Assembly (NCBI GenBank): GCA_032622095.1
Contig: CP136064.1
Coordinates: 251,040,484 to 251,104,483, forward strand
DNA: 64,000 bases
Direction: 5' to 3'
From: Siphonodentalium dalli
Taxonomy: Eukaryota > Mollusca > Scaphopoda > Gadilida > Siphonodentaliidae
The notes under the pieces are model-generated. The model was given only the letters and a program-made list of their open reading frames with translations, was not told where the DNA came from and searched no databases. This document shows, one piece after another, positions 40,835 through 53,000 of the stretch. Position 1 is the stretch's first letter; each line of letters begins with the position of its first letter. Made by a program: the position numbers and the translations under genes.

Positions 40835-42100
40835 AGATGGACTGTCGTCCGGTGCATACCCCCTCATGGCATACCGCCTAGTGTGGGCACATCTATAACT
40901 TATGATGGCTATACTCAGACATATGGACCCAGAAATCAGCATTTTCATATAAACAAAGATGAATAACTATAGAACAAAAAACCAAAACAAACATTTGAAT
41001 GTGCCATTAAATGCCCCTCATAGTGGTGAACATCCATACAAAATTTCATTGAGATCCGATCATTACTGTTCAAGTTATGAGCTGAACAGACATCGGACGG
41101 ATCAAACAGCCAACATTTCCAGATAAACAAAGATGAATTACTCTAGAATGGAAAAGCAGAACAGAACAATGGAACCCCCTATTGAATGTCCTCATAGCAG
41201 TGAACATCTATACCAAATTCCATTGAGATCCCAGCACAATTACTATTGAAGTTACGACATGAACAGACACCAGACGGACCAAAAAGCCAACATTTCCAGA
41301 TGAACAAAGATGAATAACTCTAGAATGGAAAAGCGGAACAAAACGATGGAACCCTCTTTTTAATGTCCTCATAGTAGTGAACATCCATACCAAATCCCAT
41401 TGAGATCCCAGTACAACTGTCGAAGTTACGACATGAACAGACACCAGACGAAACCAAAAAGCCAACATTTCCAGATGAACAAAGATGTATAACTCTAGAA
41501 TGGAAAATCCTAACAAAACGATGGAACCCTCTATTGAATGCCCTCATAGTAGTGAACATCCATACAAAATTTCATTGAGATCCGAGCACTACTGTTCAAG
41601 TTATGACACGAACAGACATCGGACGTACGCGGACTCACGGACGCACGGACGGACGGACGGACAGGTGCAAAACAGTAATCCCCCCCTTTTTTTTTTTAAA
41701 TCCAACATTTCAAGATAAACAAAGATGAATAACTCTAGAATGGAAAATCCGAACAAAACGATGGAACCCTCTATTTAATGTCCTCATAGTTGTGAACATC
41801 CACACCAAATTTGGTTGAGACCCCAGCACAACTGTTGGAAGTTATGACATGAACAGACACCAGACGGACCAAAAAGCCACTATTTCCAGATAAACAAAGA
41901 TGAATAACTCTAGAATGGAAAATCCAAACAAAACGATGGAACCCTCTATTTAATGTCCTCATAATAGTGAACATCCATACCTAATTTCATTGAGATCCGA
42001 GCACTACTGTTCAAGTTATGACACGAACAGACATCGGACGGACGTACGGACTCACGGACGGACGGACGGACAGGTGCAAAACAGTATACCCCCCCCCCCT
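40835..42100. repeat. Tandem GTCC-type repeat units (about 190-210 bp), minus orientation
   Basis: Repeated blocks are CATTTCCAGATAAACAAAGA, AACTCTAGAATGGAAAA, ATTGAATGTCCTCATAG, AACATCCATACCAAATT and GAGATCCGAGCAC, ending in GGACGGACGGACGG tracts. At least five units. The same family is tandem at 45370 and, in the opposite orientation, at 59795. Confidence 0.85.
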
Positions 42101-43162
42101 TTTTTTAAAGGGGGTATAATTATAAAGGTGAGTTGATACCACATACAGGTGAATTGACACAATATAAAGGTGAATGGACACCAGATATATAAAGGTGAAT
42201 GGGAAGTTTATTGAACACCTTATAAAAGTAAATGGACTTGGACACATATACAGGTGAATTAACACAATATAAATGTGAATGGACACAAATAAATATAAAG
42301 GTAAAACCACATCATATGAAGGTGAATGGGCACCATATACAGATAATGGGGACCATATAATTGTGAATGTGCATCATATAAAAGACAGTACTCATCATCA
42401 TAAAGGAGATTGGACACAATATTAAAGGCAAATAGACACAATATAAAGGTGAATGGACACCATATAGAGATATATGTGTACTGCATATAAAGGTGAATGG
42501 ACACCATATAAGACATATAAAGAGAAAACACATCATATAAAGAACAGTTCGACCATCCCGGGGTTAGCCATACCTAATTTCATTGAGATCCGAGCACTAC
42601 TGTTCAAGTTATGACACGAACAGACATCGGACGGACGTACGGACGCACGGACGGACGGACGGACAGGTGCAAAACAGTATACCCCCCCCCCCTTTTTTTT
42701 AAAGGGGGTATAATTATAAAGGTGAGTTGATACCACATACAGGTGAATTGACACAATATAAAGGTGAATGGACACCAGATATATAAAGGTGAATGGGAAG
42801 TTTATTGAACACCTTATAAAAGTAAATGGACTTGGACACATATACAGGTGAATTAACACAATATAAATGTGAATGGACACAAATAAATATAAAGGTAAAA
42901 CCACATCATATGAAGGTGAATGGGCACCATATACAGATACTGGGGACCATATAATTGTGAATGTGCATCATATAAAAGACAGTACTCATCATCATAAAGG
43001 AGATTGGACACAATATTAAAGGCAAATAGACACAATATAAAGGTGAATGGACACCATATAGAGATATATGTGTACTGCATATAAAGGTGAATAGACACCA
43101 TATAAGACATATAAAGAGAAAACACATCATATAAAGAACAGTTCGACCATCCCGGGGTTAGC
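41975..43162 (+). repeat. Recent 594-bp tandem duplication
   Basis: The segment from CCATACCTAATTTCATTGAG (41975) to GTTCGACCATCCCGGGGTTAG repeats at 42568-43162 with only a few substitutions and one homopolymer length change. It spans the end of the GTCC-type repeat and a block of the 21-bp minisatellite. Confidence 0.93.
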
Positions 43163-45369
43163 CGTATAGAACCGCAACATCAATGATTTCTTTAGAATAG
43201 AATTGTAACATATTTATACTGTCAAAAAGGACGTTGCTAAATGAGCCCCAGGCAAGGAACATTTTTAGCCAATTCCTTGTTGCGGTCAAGGACGCCCCGA
43301 TTTGATAGCTTGCTGTTCCATCAAGTATACACGTGGCACGTTAATGGAACTTGGTGTCATTTAAACACAATATTACATTTAAAAAACAACTGTATTGTTT
43401 TACTGTTTTTGCTCAAGAGAATCACTTTAATTTGTTAGGGCTGTATAATTAATGACTGTGGACTGTTGTGAAAATAAATCGTGTATGTTATTTTCTACGC
43501 GAAGGATGCCCACAGACCAGCGAACTTTGTAAACAACAGTCGATGTGGAACTTCCTGAACCAAAACTTTTTACCAAATCACCGGCAACCTTTTTCGCTTC
43601 AATCATTGCTAAAATGAGTATAAATGTTTTTGAATAGTCTGTAAAAATGTTTATGGAGGCTTACTGCAAGAATGAACAACCAATCAGGTTAACAGTTATT
43701 CCATAATTAATCATTATATTACCCAACAAGGAAGAATATTGCAACCATTGTCGTATTTCAAATATTAGTTATTTTTAAAGAAGCCACGTCTCATCTGATT
43801 TGACACAATTAAAAAACTATTTCTTCTTCTTCCTGTGTAGAAATATAATTACTGACTTCCACTCAATGAAATCATAGCTTAAACCTATGTGCTATTAGTG
43901 TTTCGATTTTTAACTCTCTGCGGGCTGGCGACAAGATATATATTCAAATGCCGCACTTCACCTACAGACATATGAGATTGGGAGGCCTTTTTTTCACATT
44001 TATTAACCCTTTGGCAAGTAGAACAACCTATATGTACGGTTCGCGAGTGGAACGACATATATGTCATTTCAGGAAGTGTCATTTTTATGTAGACGTAACT
44101 TCAATTAATCATCTGATTTATAAATGAATTAAATTAAACTCACGCATGACGTCATGTATATTACGTTTCAAATACTCTTCAAACGGTTAAATAATTGGAC
44201 TGTAGTCTTAAGCATAAATGAATTCCGCAATTACATGTAGTTGTACACAAATGTAATCAAATTGGGCTTAAGCGCAATTAAACATGGGAATGGGACGACT
44301 CGGGCAGGAGACAACTCGGGCCAAAGACATCAGTATTCCGGGGCGACTGTCTCTGGTGTGAAACGTAATTGGTTTCATCAGATTAGAGTGATTGACATAA
44401 TAAATGGCAGTAATTAGGGTATGTGCTAATTTAATTATCTCGGAGCTTATTATGATAACTAAGGGGTTAAAAATGAGAAAATAATTAAAAGGCATAATAA
44501 TTTATTTAAATTAGCCAAACGAAATAATCCAGACAAGGCAATTCAAATTAAATTTGACATGTTGTTGAATACAAATGGACATGCTTAACAAACATACACA
44601 ATTTTTTTTATCGTCTTTGCCTCGTCAAGATTAATTCAAAAGTGATTCAGAAAGAAAGATAAAAATTCGCGCGAAATTTTTGAAAAAGAGTTCAGCCAAT
44701 GAGATTCGAGGAATATATGTCACTCACGTGTGAACGTGCGCCGGTGAACATGAAAAGCTGTCATCCGCGTACCGTGCTAATTAAGTAATTTGTATTCAAA
44801 TTTAACCAATTTGGGGTGTAATTGTTGTGCATGGTTTTAAAGGAGCTAAATATATAAAGATTATGACAACATCCTGTTGTATCATTGAAACTTTATTATA
44901 GATAAAAGATAGACATAAAAACACAAGATAAACAATAATAATTAACAGATAAAACATCCAATACACAACATACATGTACATAGCACAGTTAACTACAATG
45001 TCTTTAGTCTGAAGTTCTGAACTTCGAAATACCCCAGTCGTTTCAACTCTACAGTACAATGACTTTAGTCTGTCGTCGCCTGTTGAAGTTGTTGGTCGCT
45101 GTTTTTTTCTTCTGTGTCACGAATGCCAAGCATTTCTTGAGAAAGCAAGGTTCGCTATGATGTCTGTGGAATCGCGTCTACTGGAATGGATTGATATAGC
45201 TCCTAAATACTAATTCCCATCCCAAATTTATATCATTTTGTTTTTAATTTAATTAATATAATTATTATTTTATTCACTTGTATTATATATTAAAAGACAC
45301 ATCCACACATTATTTCTTTCATTTACATATCAGCCATCCATCTTTATATATTTAAAATGTCTCCAAAAC
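43163..45369. other. Intergenic DNA, mostly unrecognised
   Basis: No exon could be supported. CpG-containing sequence with a CCAAT box and a CACGTG E-box lies near 44693-44760 and could be promoter-like. An unseen 5' exon of gene 2 must lie somewhere upstream of 50002, but I could not place it. Confidence 0.35.
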
Positions 45370-45722
45370 AAAAATAGCAAGAGATGGACATCCAGTGCAT
45401 ACCAAATTGTGGCATACCACCTAATGTGGGCATACAGTACCTATAACCTATAACTAATACACTCAGATAGAAAAAAATAAGCATTTTCATATAAACAAAG
45501 ATGAATAACTATAGAATGAAAAACCTAAATGAAATGAGTGAACATATAATTGAATGGTGGTGAACATCCGTACCCAATTTCATTGATATCCGAGCATTAC
45601 TGTTCAAGTTTATGACCTGAACAGACATTGGACGGACAAAAATCCAACATTTCCAGATAAACAAAGATGAATAACTCTAGAATGGAAAACCCGAACAAAA
45701 CAATTGAAACCTCTATTGTATG

Positions 45723-46648
45723 CAGGCTTGTCAAAGTACCGCCGGTACCAAGGTAGTCGGTACCGGTACATGTACTAGTGTTGTATTGTTTATTCCACTA
45801 CATATCACACATTTAAAAGAGTATATTCTAATGTGGTAATTACTGGTAATGTATGGCACTTTGTGCCAGTTTTTGGTGATTGTTGTGGATGACAAATACA
45901 ACCATGTCAGACTATCCTAATGCACGTATGCCACAGCAGCCACACACAAATGTGTGACATACATGCATTAGTATAGTCTGAAATAGTTGGATTTATCACC
46001 CACAACAATCACCTAAAATGTGCCATAATTTAGGCAGCCTGATAGGTCACTGTACACATTTCGCCTTAGTTTTGTCATTAATGTCCGCTACGTAATAGTC
46101 CCACACATTACTTTTACGTCTGGGAGCTGTTTTGGATTTCGAAGTTGATGCCATTGTGATTTGCGAATTTGCGATACTGAGAAATACTGACTTATCTGCT
46201 GTCCACTTACAAGCACAACTGACTAGACTGATGCAATAATTTTTTGACGGGTCACAGGTCACGTGACAGGTCACAGGTGCCGACATCAAAGTAATCAAAC
46301 TGAAAGGAAACACAGAGTGTTCCAGACTTCCGTGCGTGGGCGGCGGGATTGCATTGATCCGCCGGGCGGATCAATGCATTCCCACCCACGCATGGCTGTC
46401 TGGAAAACTCTGTGTTCCCTTTGATGTCGGCATCGTCCGCCACATGCTTGATCTGTTGACACATAGTAGCATACCATAATTCAAGCGGCAGTTGCGGCAC
46501 ACTTAAAAGAGCAAAGTTCCTTCAATTTTAATCGATCTATACTGATCTATTTACTGTTTTTGGCGAGTACCAAGAACCGTCGGTACTCAGTATCAGAACC
46601 GGTACCATTGAAAGTGCCAAGTACTGCCGGTACCGGTTGACAAGCCTG
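45723..46648 (-). mobile_element. hAT-type element, 926 bp, with broken BED-finger frame
   Basis: Perfect 8-bp duplication ATTGTATG (45715-45722 and 46649-46656). The inverted ends are CAGGCTTGTCAA and TTGACAAGCCTG, with subterminal GGTACCGGTA motifs. A minus-strand frame near its middle looks like the start of a BED zinc finger, as in hAT transposases. Two internal hairpins lie at about 45875-46020 and 46290-46430. It cannot encode a full transposase. Confidence 0.93.
46047..46154 (-). pseudogene. Truncated BED-type zinc finger (hAT transposase or ZBED relic)
   Basis: The frame from the ATG at 46154 reads MASTSKSKTAPRRKSNVWDY, then about nine residues further on the motif DKTKAKC, and stops after 35 codons. 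BED fingers start with a Ser-x-Val/Ile-Trp-x-(Tyr/Phe) motif and then Ala-x-Cys-x2-Cys. Here the first half is clear, but only one Cys remains before the stop and the His pair is missing. It lies inside a hAT element with matching target duplications. Confidence 0.6.
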
Positions 46649-46790
46649 ATTGTATGTCCTCATAGTATTGAACATTCATACCAAATTACATTGAGATCTG
46701 AGCACTACTGTTCAAGTTATGACATGAACAAACATCAGACGGATGGACAGGAGCAAAACGGTATACCCCTTGTTTTTTTATAATAAAATA

Positions 46791-47516
46791 ACCATGCACT
46801 TACTGTCTTGCAATCTGACAAATCTCTCGCAATCAATGCAGTATTGCAGTAATACATGTATATTGTGAATTATGGCTGGAAAAAACCCACCCAATGGTAG
46901 AGCCCGAAGCCGCCATCGCACACCGCCGCTGCCAGCCATATTGGCCACAAGCCGCCTCCAGCCATATTATCCTAACGTCAGCCACATGAAAAAAACTCCG
47001 CCACCGGAATTTTAAAATGGCTGAGCCTTGTGCATGGACTTATATATCAAGCACAACTGTACTGTGAATCCCAAAGACCTAAACAGCATTGCCTAATATT
47101 GGCATACATGCATGGACACTGCTTGGTTGTTATATTATCAGAACGCCTGGGCCTCGCATGCTTTCATCTAACTGAATGGGAGCATCAATTCAGCATTGAA
47201 ACTTGAAAGGGTTAAAATATAAATTGTTTATTTCGACACGACTCAGTCTCAGAGATTGCTGGCATTTGTCAATATATGCACATAACCTGTAGAATAGAAT
47301 AGAAAATAGTTTGAAATATTATATATCATTACTATTGGATTCATCCTTCAATGATGCACAATAAAAGTTCACGGTTGAAGCCATGTCACTCGGGACCTGT
47401 TGAGTTATATCCAATTGACAACTAATCATGCAATTAGTTATATCAACACTCATGTCAGAGGACAACTAAATTGTGTTCTTACAAAATTTTGCTATAACAA
47501 CTCTGTCAGAGGACAA
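46791..47516. other. Intergenic DNA, no gene seen
   Basis: A GCCGCC-rich patch near 46900-46990 is not part of any open frame I trust. Short direct duplication GTCAGAGGACAAYTAA occurs at 47455 and 47504 areas, the second being the left flank of the next element. Confidence 0.5.
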
Positions 47517-47520
47517 TTAA

Positions 47521-47989
47521 AGGTACTCAACCCGATAAAACTCCTCTCAATTACTATTTCAATGGCTTCGGGGGTCAAAAATATTTGATTCGAGTCGAGG
47601 AAGTCACCCATCAAAGCTCAGATTTGTTAGATATCGATTTTAGAAATCTATTATTTTTCATTATCGGGAATACTATCTGGCCCAGAACTCAGTCAAAATT
47701 GCGTTAAAATTACCACTTGATTTTAGAGTTATTCATCCTTGTCTGTTTGAATAGATTTGGAGTACACATCCAGAGCAGATTACGGCAGTTATGAGTACTC
47801 ATCTCGAGAACATAACAAATTTGAAAAATCAATATCTAATAACTCTGAGCTTTGTTTGATGGGTTCCTCGACTCGAATCAAATATTTTTTACCCCCAAAG
47901 CCAAAGAAATAGTAATATAGGACCCTCTGATCGGTTTGTTGTTGTTGGAATCTGTTGAGATGGGGACCCTCTTTACGGGTTGAGTACCT
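47521..47989. mobile_element. TTAA-flanked palindromic MITE, AGGTACTCAACCCG ends
   Basis: The inverted ends AGGTACTCAACCCG and CGGGTTGAGTACCT are flanked by TTAA (47517-47520 and 47990-47993). The arms extend inward (AATATTTGATTCGAGTCGAG against CTCGACTCGAATCAAATATT). A nearby copy of the target (GTCAGAGGACAACTAAATTG) resembles the empty site. Confidence 0.82.
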
Positions 47990-49036
47990 TTAATTGTGTT
48001 TACACAACATTTTGCAGTAAAAACACTGTCTCGTCAAGTAAGTCTTTGTATTCCCACACACATGGATTAAATTGAAGTGATAATGAAAGTGAGAATAATT
48101 TAATATAATCTGTTATAAATACAAATAAAATATATCATAAAAAAATATTATATGGGTATCCACCTGGGACAAGTCACCCTGTGGACATGTGAGACAAGTT
48201 GACCCAAAGCCATCCCAAAATCACCACCGTGGTGAGTTGTCTCCGGCCCGAGTTGTCACAGATCCATTTAACATTATGTGGGCAGCAGTTGCGCTTAAAT
48301 TTAAGTGCAATTAAAAACTCTGTAATTTCAATTGCACTTTAGTACCGTACAATTGAATTGTGCTTTAACACAATTATTGATCAACAATAACAAAACCCCC
48401 TTAAATCTTATAGAATAGTCTTTTAGAAAACATAAAACAACCAGCCCAACCTGATTAACCTCATTTGATCTTCGAGGGGTGGAAACTTGTTATGGTTATT
48501 GCGCTTAAGTGCAATAGGGTAGAGCTGTATATAATTGCGCTTGAGTGAAATAGAATTCCAATTATTAATAAATGTGAAAACGGCCTCCATACAGACACTG
48601 GCCTGTCAAATGTTTTGAATTTGAGGAGGTGATCATGCCCGCCCGTCTTCGCTTGCTTAAACTTAAATAAATTTGTATCACATACTCAATCAAACTGTTC
48701 GAAGCAATTATCAAACATTCTGAACTTGTTGACCCATGACCCTACTGCAGTTTCTGTTCGGAGATTGACTTCATTTTGCCGAATGGATAATTCTATTGTG
48801 TTATAATTCATTCTGGATTTGACCTTTGGCACGGTATATGTACGAAACAGTCGGCAATTGCTGAGTGCCAATTACATCAGCTTTCTATTTGGCACTATTT
48901 TTTCATGCTGTGTCCACTGAATAAAAGAAGATAACTGAAAAATACATGTAGGATGTGGCATGGCCTGCAATGTCAGTAAATGAGTTATTCAGAAAAAAAT
49001 AGCAAGCAATGAAGTTTTCAAGCCTATGATGTACAG

Positions 49037-49242
49037 TAATGCTCTAAATAATCGACCCTTAACCACAGCAGAATTATGGGTAACTTTTCAGGATTTAGTC
49101 GGAAATATGGCTTGTTGCCATTCATCGGAAAGCTCTTGCCGAGAGCTTTCTGATGAATGGCAACAAGCCATATTTCCGACTAAATCCTGAAAAGTTACCC
49201 ATAATTCTGCTGTGGTTACGGAGTCATTTACTTAGGGCATTA
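49037..49242. mobile_element. Perfect hairpin MITE (family F), copy 1
   Basis: The termini are TAATGCTCTAAATAA and its decayed complement ending AGGGCATTA. The arms are about 75 bp and virtually perfect (GTTGCCATTCATCGGAAAGC against GCTTTCTGATGAATGGCAAC). Only TA could be a duplication, as in mariner-type elements. Upstream (47994-49036) I see nothing definite. Confidence 0.82.
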
Positions 49243-50001
49243 GTTATACAATGTTTCTAAAAAAAAGTCTTTTGTCAACACAGGAGCTCGGGGGTCTGCA
49301 TCAGAAATACAAAATCTCTGTTGATTGTCCTACTGTCGCTGGAGGGGTCAGGTTACTATGTTTTAAGATTTTTGCAGCTTTCGACCAGGAACGAGTCTAT
49401 TCAACAAGAGACATTGAGTGCACTCAATAAACACGAGAGTCACAAAAACAATGACAGACAACAGCTAGATAGCAAATTTTATTTACTATGCAGTTTTAAC
49501 AACTTTGAGACGAAAAGCATTCATTAAAAATATACTTTTACTTCCATTAAAGTTCTAGGAATTTAGATAGTTGTTGTCGAATTTTGCACGATAGACTGGT
49601 CCTTGTCTTTGTTCACCGAAAAGTTTAAAACATAGTAACCTGACCCTTTCTGCCCTACTATCACAACAATTACCAATACTACCAGCATTAGCAAACAACC
49701 CCCATTTATTCAACATCAGTATTTAATACCAGTAGCTGTTCGAGATATGTAGGTTACATTTACCGTGATAATAAACAATGGGGTCTATGTCCAATCTTGA
49801 AAATCATCTGCAAACTAATCTCAAGAGACCTCCCGGTACCTACTAAATTAAAAATCGCTCTCCTGGTGAAACATTATGCAATTTTGAAAATGACAGGCTG
49901 ACATTCACTGCCAGCAACGACATGTTAATTTGTTGTCTCATTATAGTTGCAAAATTCATCAGTGTACATGTAGATAACTTTGCTTATATATCTCATTTCA
50001 G

Positions 50002-50090
50002 ATAGCAGTAATACAACCACATCTCATTCAGATGGGACTCATCCTTTTTACTCCGTGATCGTGCTCAACAGAGGGACTGATGATGAGCTG
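50002..50090 (+). CDS. ATP13A: Gene 2 first visible exon
   Basis: The acceptor is TCTCATTTCAG. The frame (two bases of a split codon first) reads SSNTTTSHSDGTHPFYSVIV, then LNRGTDDEL. The Asp-Asp-Glu before the GYR motif is typical of the family. No in-frame ATG, so an upstream start exon is needed. The donor is CTG|GTAAGA, phase 0. Confidence 0.82.
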
Positions 50091-53000
50091 GTAAGAAAAG
50101 CTCATATAACTTAAATATTTTAACCCTTTCTCAGGGTTTCCGCTTGGGGGGGGGGGGGGGGAGGGACAGTGGGTCCCTTTCAGGGTCCCATTTCCCTGGG
50201 TCAGTTTTCCCCCATCCATAGATCATACATCACTTTCGAATATGTGAACTACCGGTAGACATCGCTTATGCCCAGAGTTAAATCAAAGTACCAATGCATC
50301 TGCTATCTAATCCTGATTATATTGTGGGCATTGTGTTCTGTCAAAGATATTGATTGTATTTATTTAGTCTTTGCTCGATTCTCTTTGATCTTGATTGATG
50401 TGTTTAGCGACATTGACAAAATGCAGCATGTGCGATTTGCTTTGACAATGTGAATACAAGTGAATGATCGTGCTATCAGAAAATGTACCGGTATGTAAAC
50501 AATATATTAAACAATCATATCATCGCTTTATCTTTTTCTATCACAGTATATGACATATCATTTTGATGACAGATTAATCGCGGACATGTCCGATAATTAA
50601 TCACATCCAGGGGTTCACATGAATGCCCAGGCTCCATGTGCAAATGTAGTGCATCTTGTGAATGAAGTCCATTATAGAAGACTAATTGGACGGGACTCGG
50701 TCCAAAACATCCACTTTGCAATGAGCTATTGCATCACAACCAATGAAATTGCACCCAGTTTGAGCCATGACCAATGGAATGGGGGGATCTCATCAATAGA
50801 GAAATTAAATCTATATGAGAGTTACAGACATAAATCTAATAAGATTATCATCGGCTTTTCAGAGAGACTAGTTGGACACAAGCCTGATTATAGCGTGCCT
50901 GTAATTTTCAGAATGAGGTCCCCAGAGGATGAATTTAGTGATGCTATCCCACACAGTGGGCTAGCATCACCAAATTCACTCTCGGGGGACCTCATGCTGC
51001 ATGGCCTCATCTGCTATGGGAGACATAAACTCTGATTGAAGTTTCCAAATGGTGAATATTGTGATGTACACCCATTGGGAACGTCAATATGCAATGTGTC
51101 GTCTGCCAATTTGGGAATATACATGATACATGTAGAGAAACTAAACTAAAAAAGAAATAGAATCTATGTCAAAAAGTTTCTATAGAAATTTGATAATAAA
51201 GAAACTTTCCAGAAAAGATGAGACCTAAGCAGAATGAGGTTCCCAGAGGGTGAATTTAGTGATGTTAACCCATTATGTGGGATAGCATCACTAAATTCAC
51301 CCTCTGGGGACCTCATTCTGCAAATGACAGGCACACTGAACTCAGGCTTGGTTGGACACTAGTGCTGAATGCTAGATTTACCACTCACAGCCAATAAGTG
51401 CATCATGATACATCATTTTGATGACAGATTAATCGCGGACATGTCAGATAATTTATCACATTTAGGGGTTCACATGAGAGACTCACATACAGTAATGCCA
51501 TAAATAATTGACTCCTTAACCACAGCAGAATTATGGGTAATTTTTCAGGATTTAGTCGGAAATATGGCTTGTTGCCATTCATCAGAAAGCTCTCAGTGAG
51601 AAATATGGCTTGTTGCCATTCATCAGAAAGCTCTCAGTGAGAAATATGGCTTGTTGCCGGCAACAAGCCATATTTCCAACTAAATCCTGAAAAATTACCC
51701 ATAATTCTGCTGTTGTTAAATAGTCGATTATTTAGGACATTAGTGTATATGAGATAATGCACTGGCACATCAATTAAAACACATCGCACATCAGTTAAAA
51801 CTTAGCGTGATACGATTCTTCAGAAAGAATTGTTACACCCCTACTGTACTTCTGTTTCAGACAACAACAGGTTATAGACGGAGTGAGTGGAAGACGGCCA
51901 TCTTCTACATATGTGTGCTGCTCACACTCGGTTTCTTACTGCTGCTTGTGCACTGGAAACCAGAGTTAGAATGCTACCTCAAGAGAAAGATCTGTCCATT
52001 ATATGCAGCAGACATGGTCTTGCTCAAGGTCAGTCTGTGTAAACTTTGTTATTATTGTTGTTGTTGTAGGCCTGATGTATTGACAGCATTGTAAGCCTTT
52101 AATCAACAGAAAACTCAGACTGCCATTTTGGTTTGTATCAGACAAGAAGTACCGGTAGTACCAAATACAAAACATGGAATGAACATAATTCCAACAAATC
52201 AGTTCTACCACAAACAGGCACTGAAGAGTCATACAAACATACTTCATATATTGTAGTCTCGTCAAAATGTCATATCCTGGAAGCATGCAGGCTACCCCCA
52301 AATTACGTCACATCGTGTAATGTTAATCGCTTCGATTGGAAACTTAAATTTTTTGGCTACTAATAGTGAGTTCTGATTGGCTACTGACATGGCATCCTGC
52401 GGTTTGGGAAATAGAAAGTCTACGACAAGTAATCAGACCCGATATTTATATGTGGGTCTGGTTAGACCTAATACCAAAAGTTTGTTTTAATACTTATGGT
52501 TCATTTTAAGCTTCAAATACCGGTACTGTATATGAAATATATTCATTGTCTGCAGAGAGAAAACCCAAACATGATAAGAATATACAACACCGTTATGTTA
52601 TTGATATTTTGTGGAACCCATATTTTGTGATTGATAATTTTATACCATACTTTTGAGGTGCCTTCTTGCCATATTGCTATTGTTGTATCCATAATTTTGT
52701 ATGGTACTAAATCAATTTGAATTTATTGTTACTCTTAACATTAACTATTTGATGACTGGAGCTTCTTAACATTTTGCGAAAACCCTGTGTCAATGCATTC
52801 TCTTATATATGCAAGTCTCCCATAGGGAGCCTCTCATATTTAAGAGAATACATTGGCTTAACAATATTTACCTCGACCTTGTAAGCCAGTGCAATCTCTT
52901 ATATATGCAAGGCTCCCTGTGGGAGAATCCCTAAGAGAATGCACTGGCACAGGGTCTAAACTGCTGCATTCCCCTCATAAAATGGTTAAGTACTTCTCTT

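Larger units (their letters stand above)
45370..46790. repeat. GTCC-type tandem repeat interrupted by a hAT element
   Basis: Blocks of the 40835-42100 family run from 45370 to 45722 and resume at 46649 (TGTCCTCATAGTATTGAACA), ending with GGACGGATGGACAGGAGCA. Removing 45723-46648 plus one duplication restores the family order. Confidence 0.85.

Noticed and set aside
41208-41974. Minus-strand frames with repeated FHSRVIHLCSSGN blocks
   Set aside because: Tandem GTCC-type interspersed repeat units, not a protein family.
39859-43130. Minus-strand frames up to 177 codons rich in Ile, His, Leu, Tyr and Val that look like membrane proteins
   Set aside because: Translations of the 21-bp minisatellite and its 594-bp duplication.
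46252-46500. Minus-strand frames next to the BED-like fragment
   Set aside because: They run through a hairpin (46290-46430) and show no BED continuation or hAT catalytic motif.
50619-51035. 138-codon plus frame in a gene 2 intron
   Set aside because: The last third is translated family B MITE; no domain in the rest.
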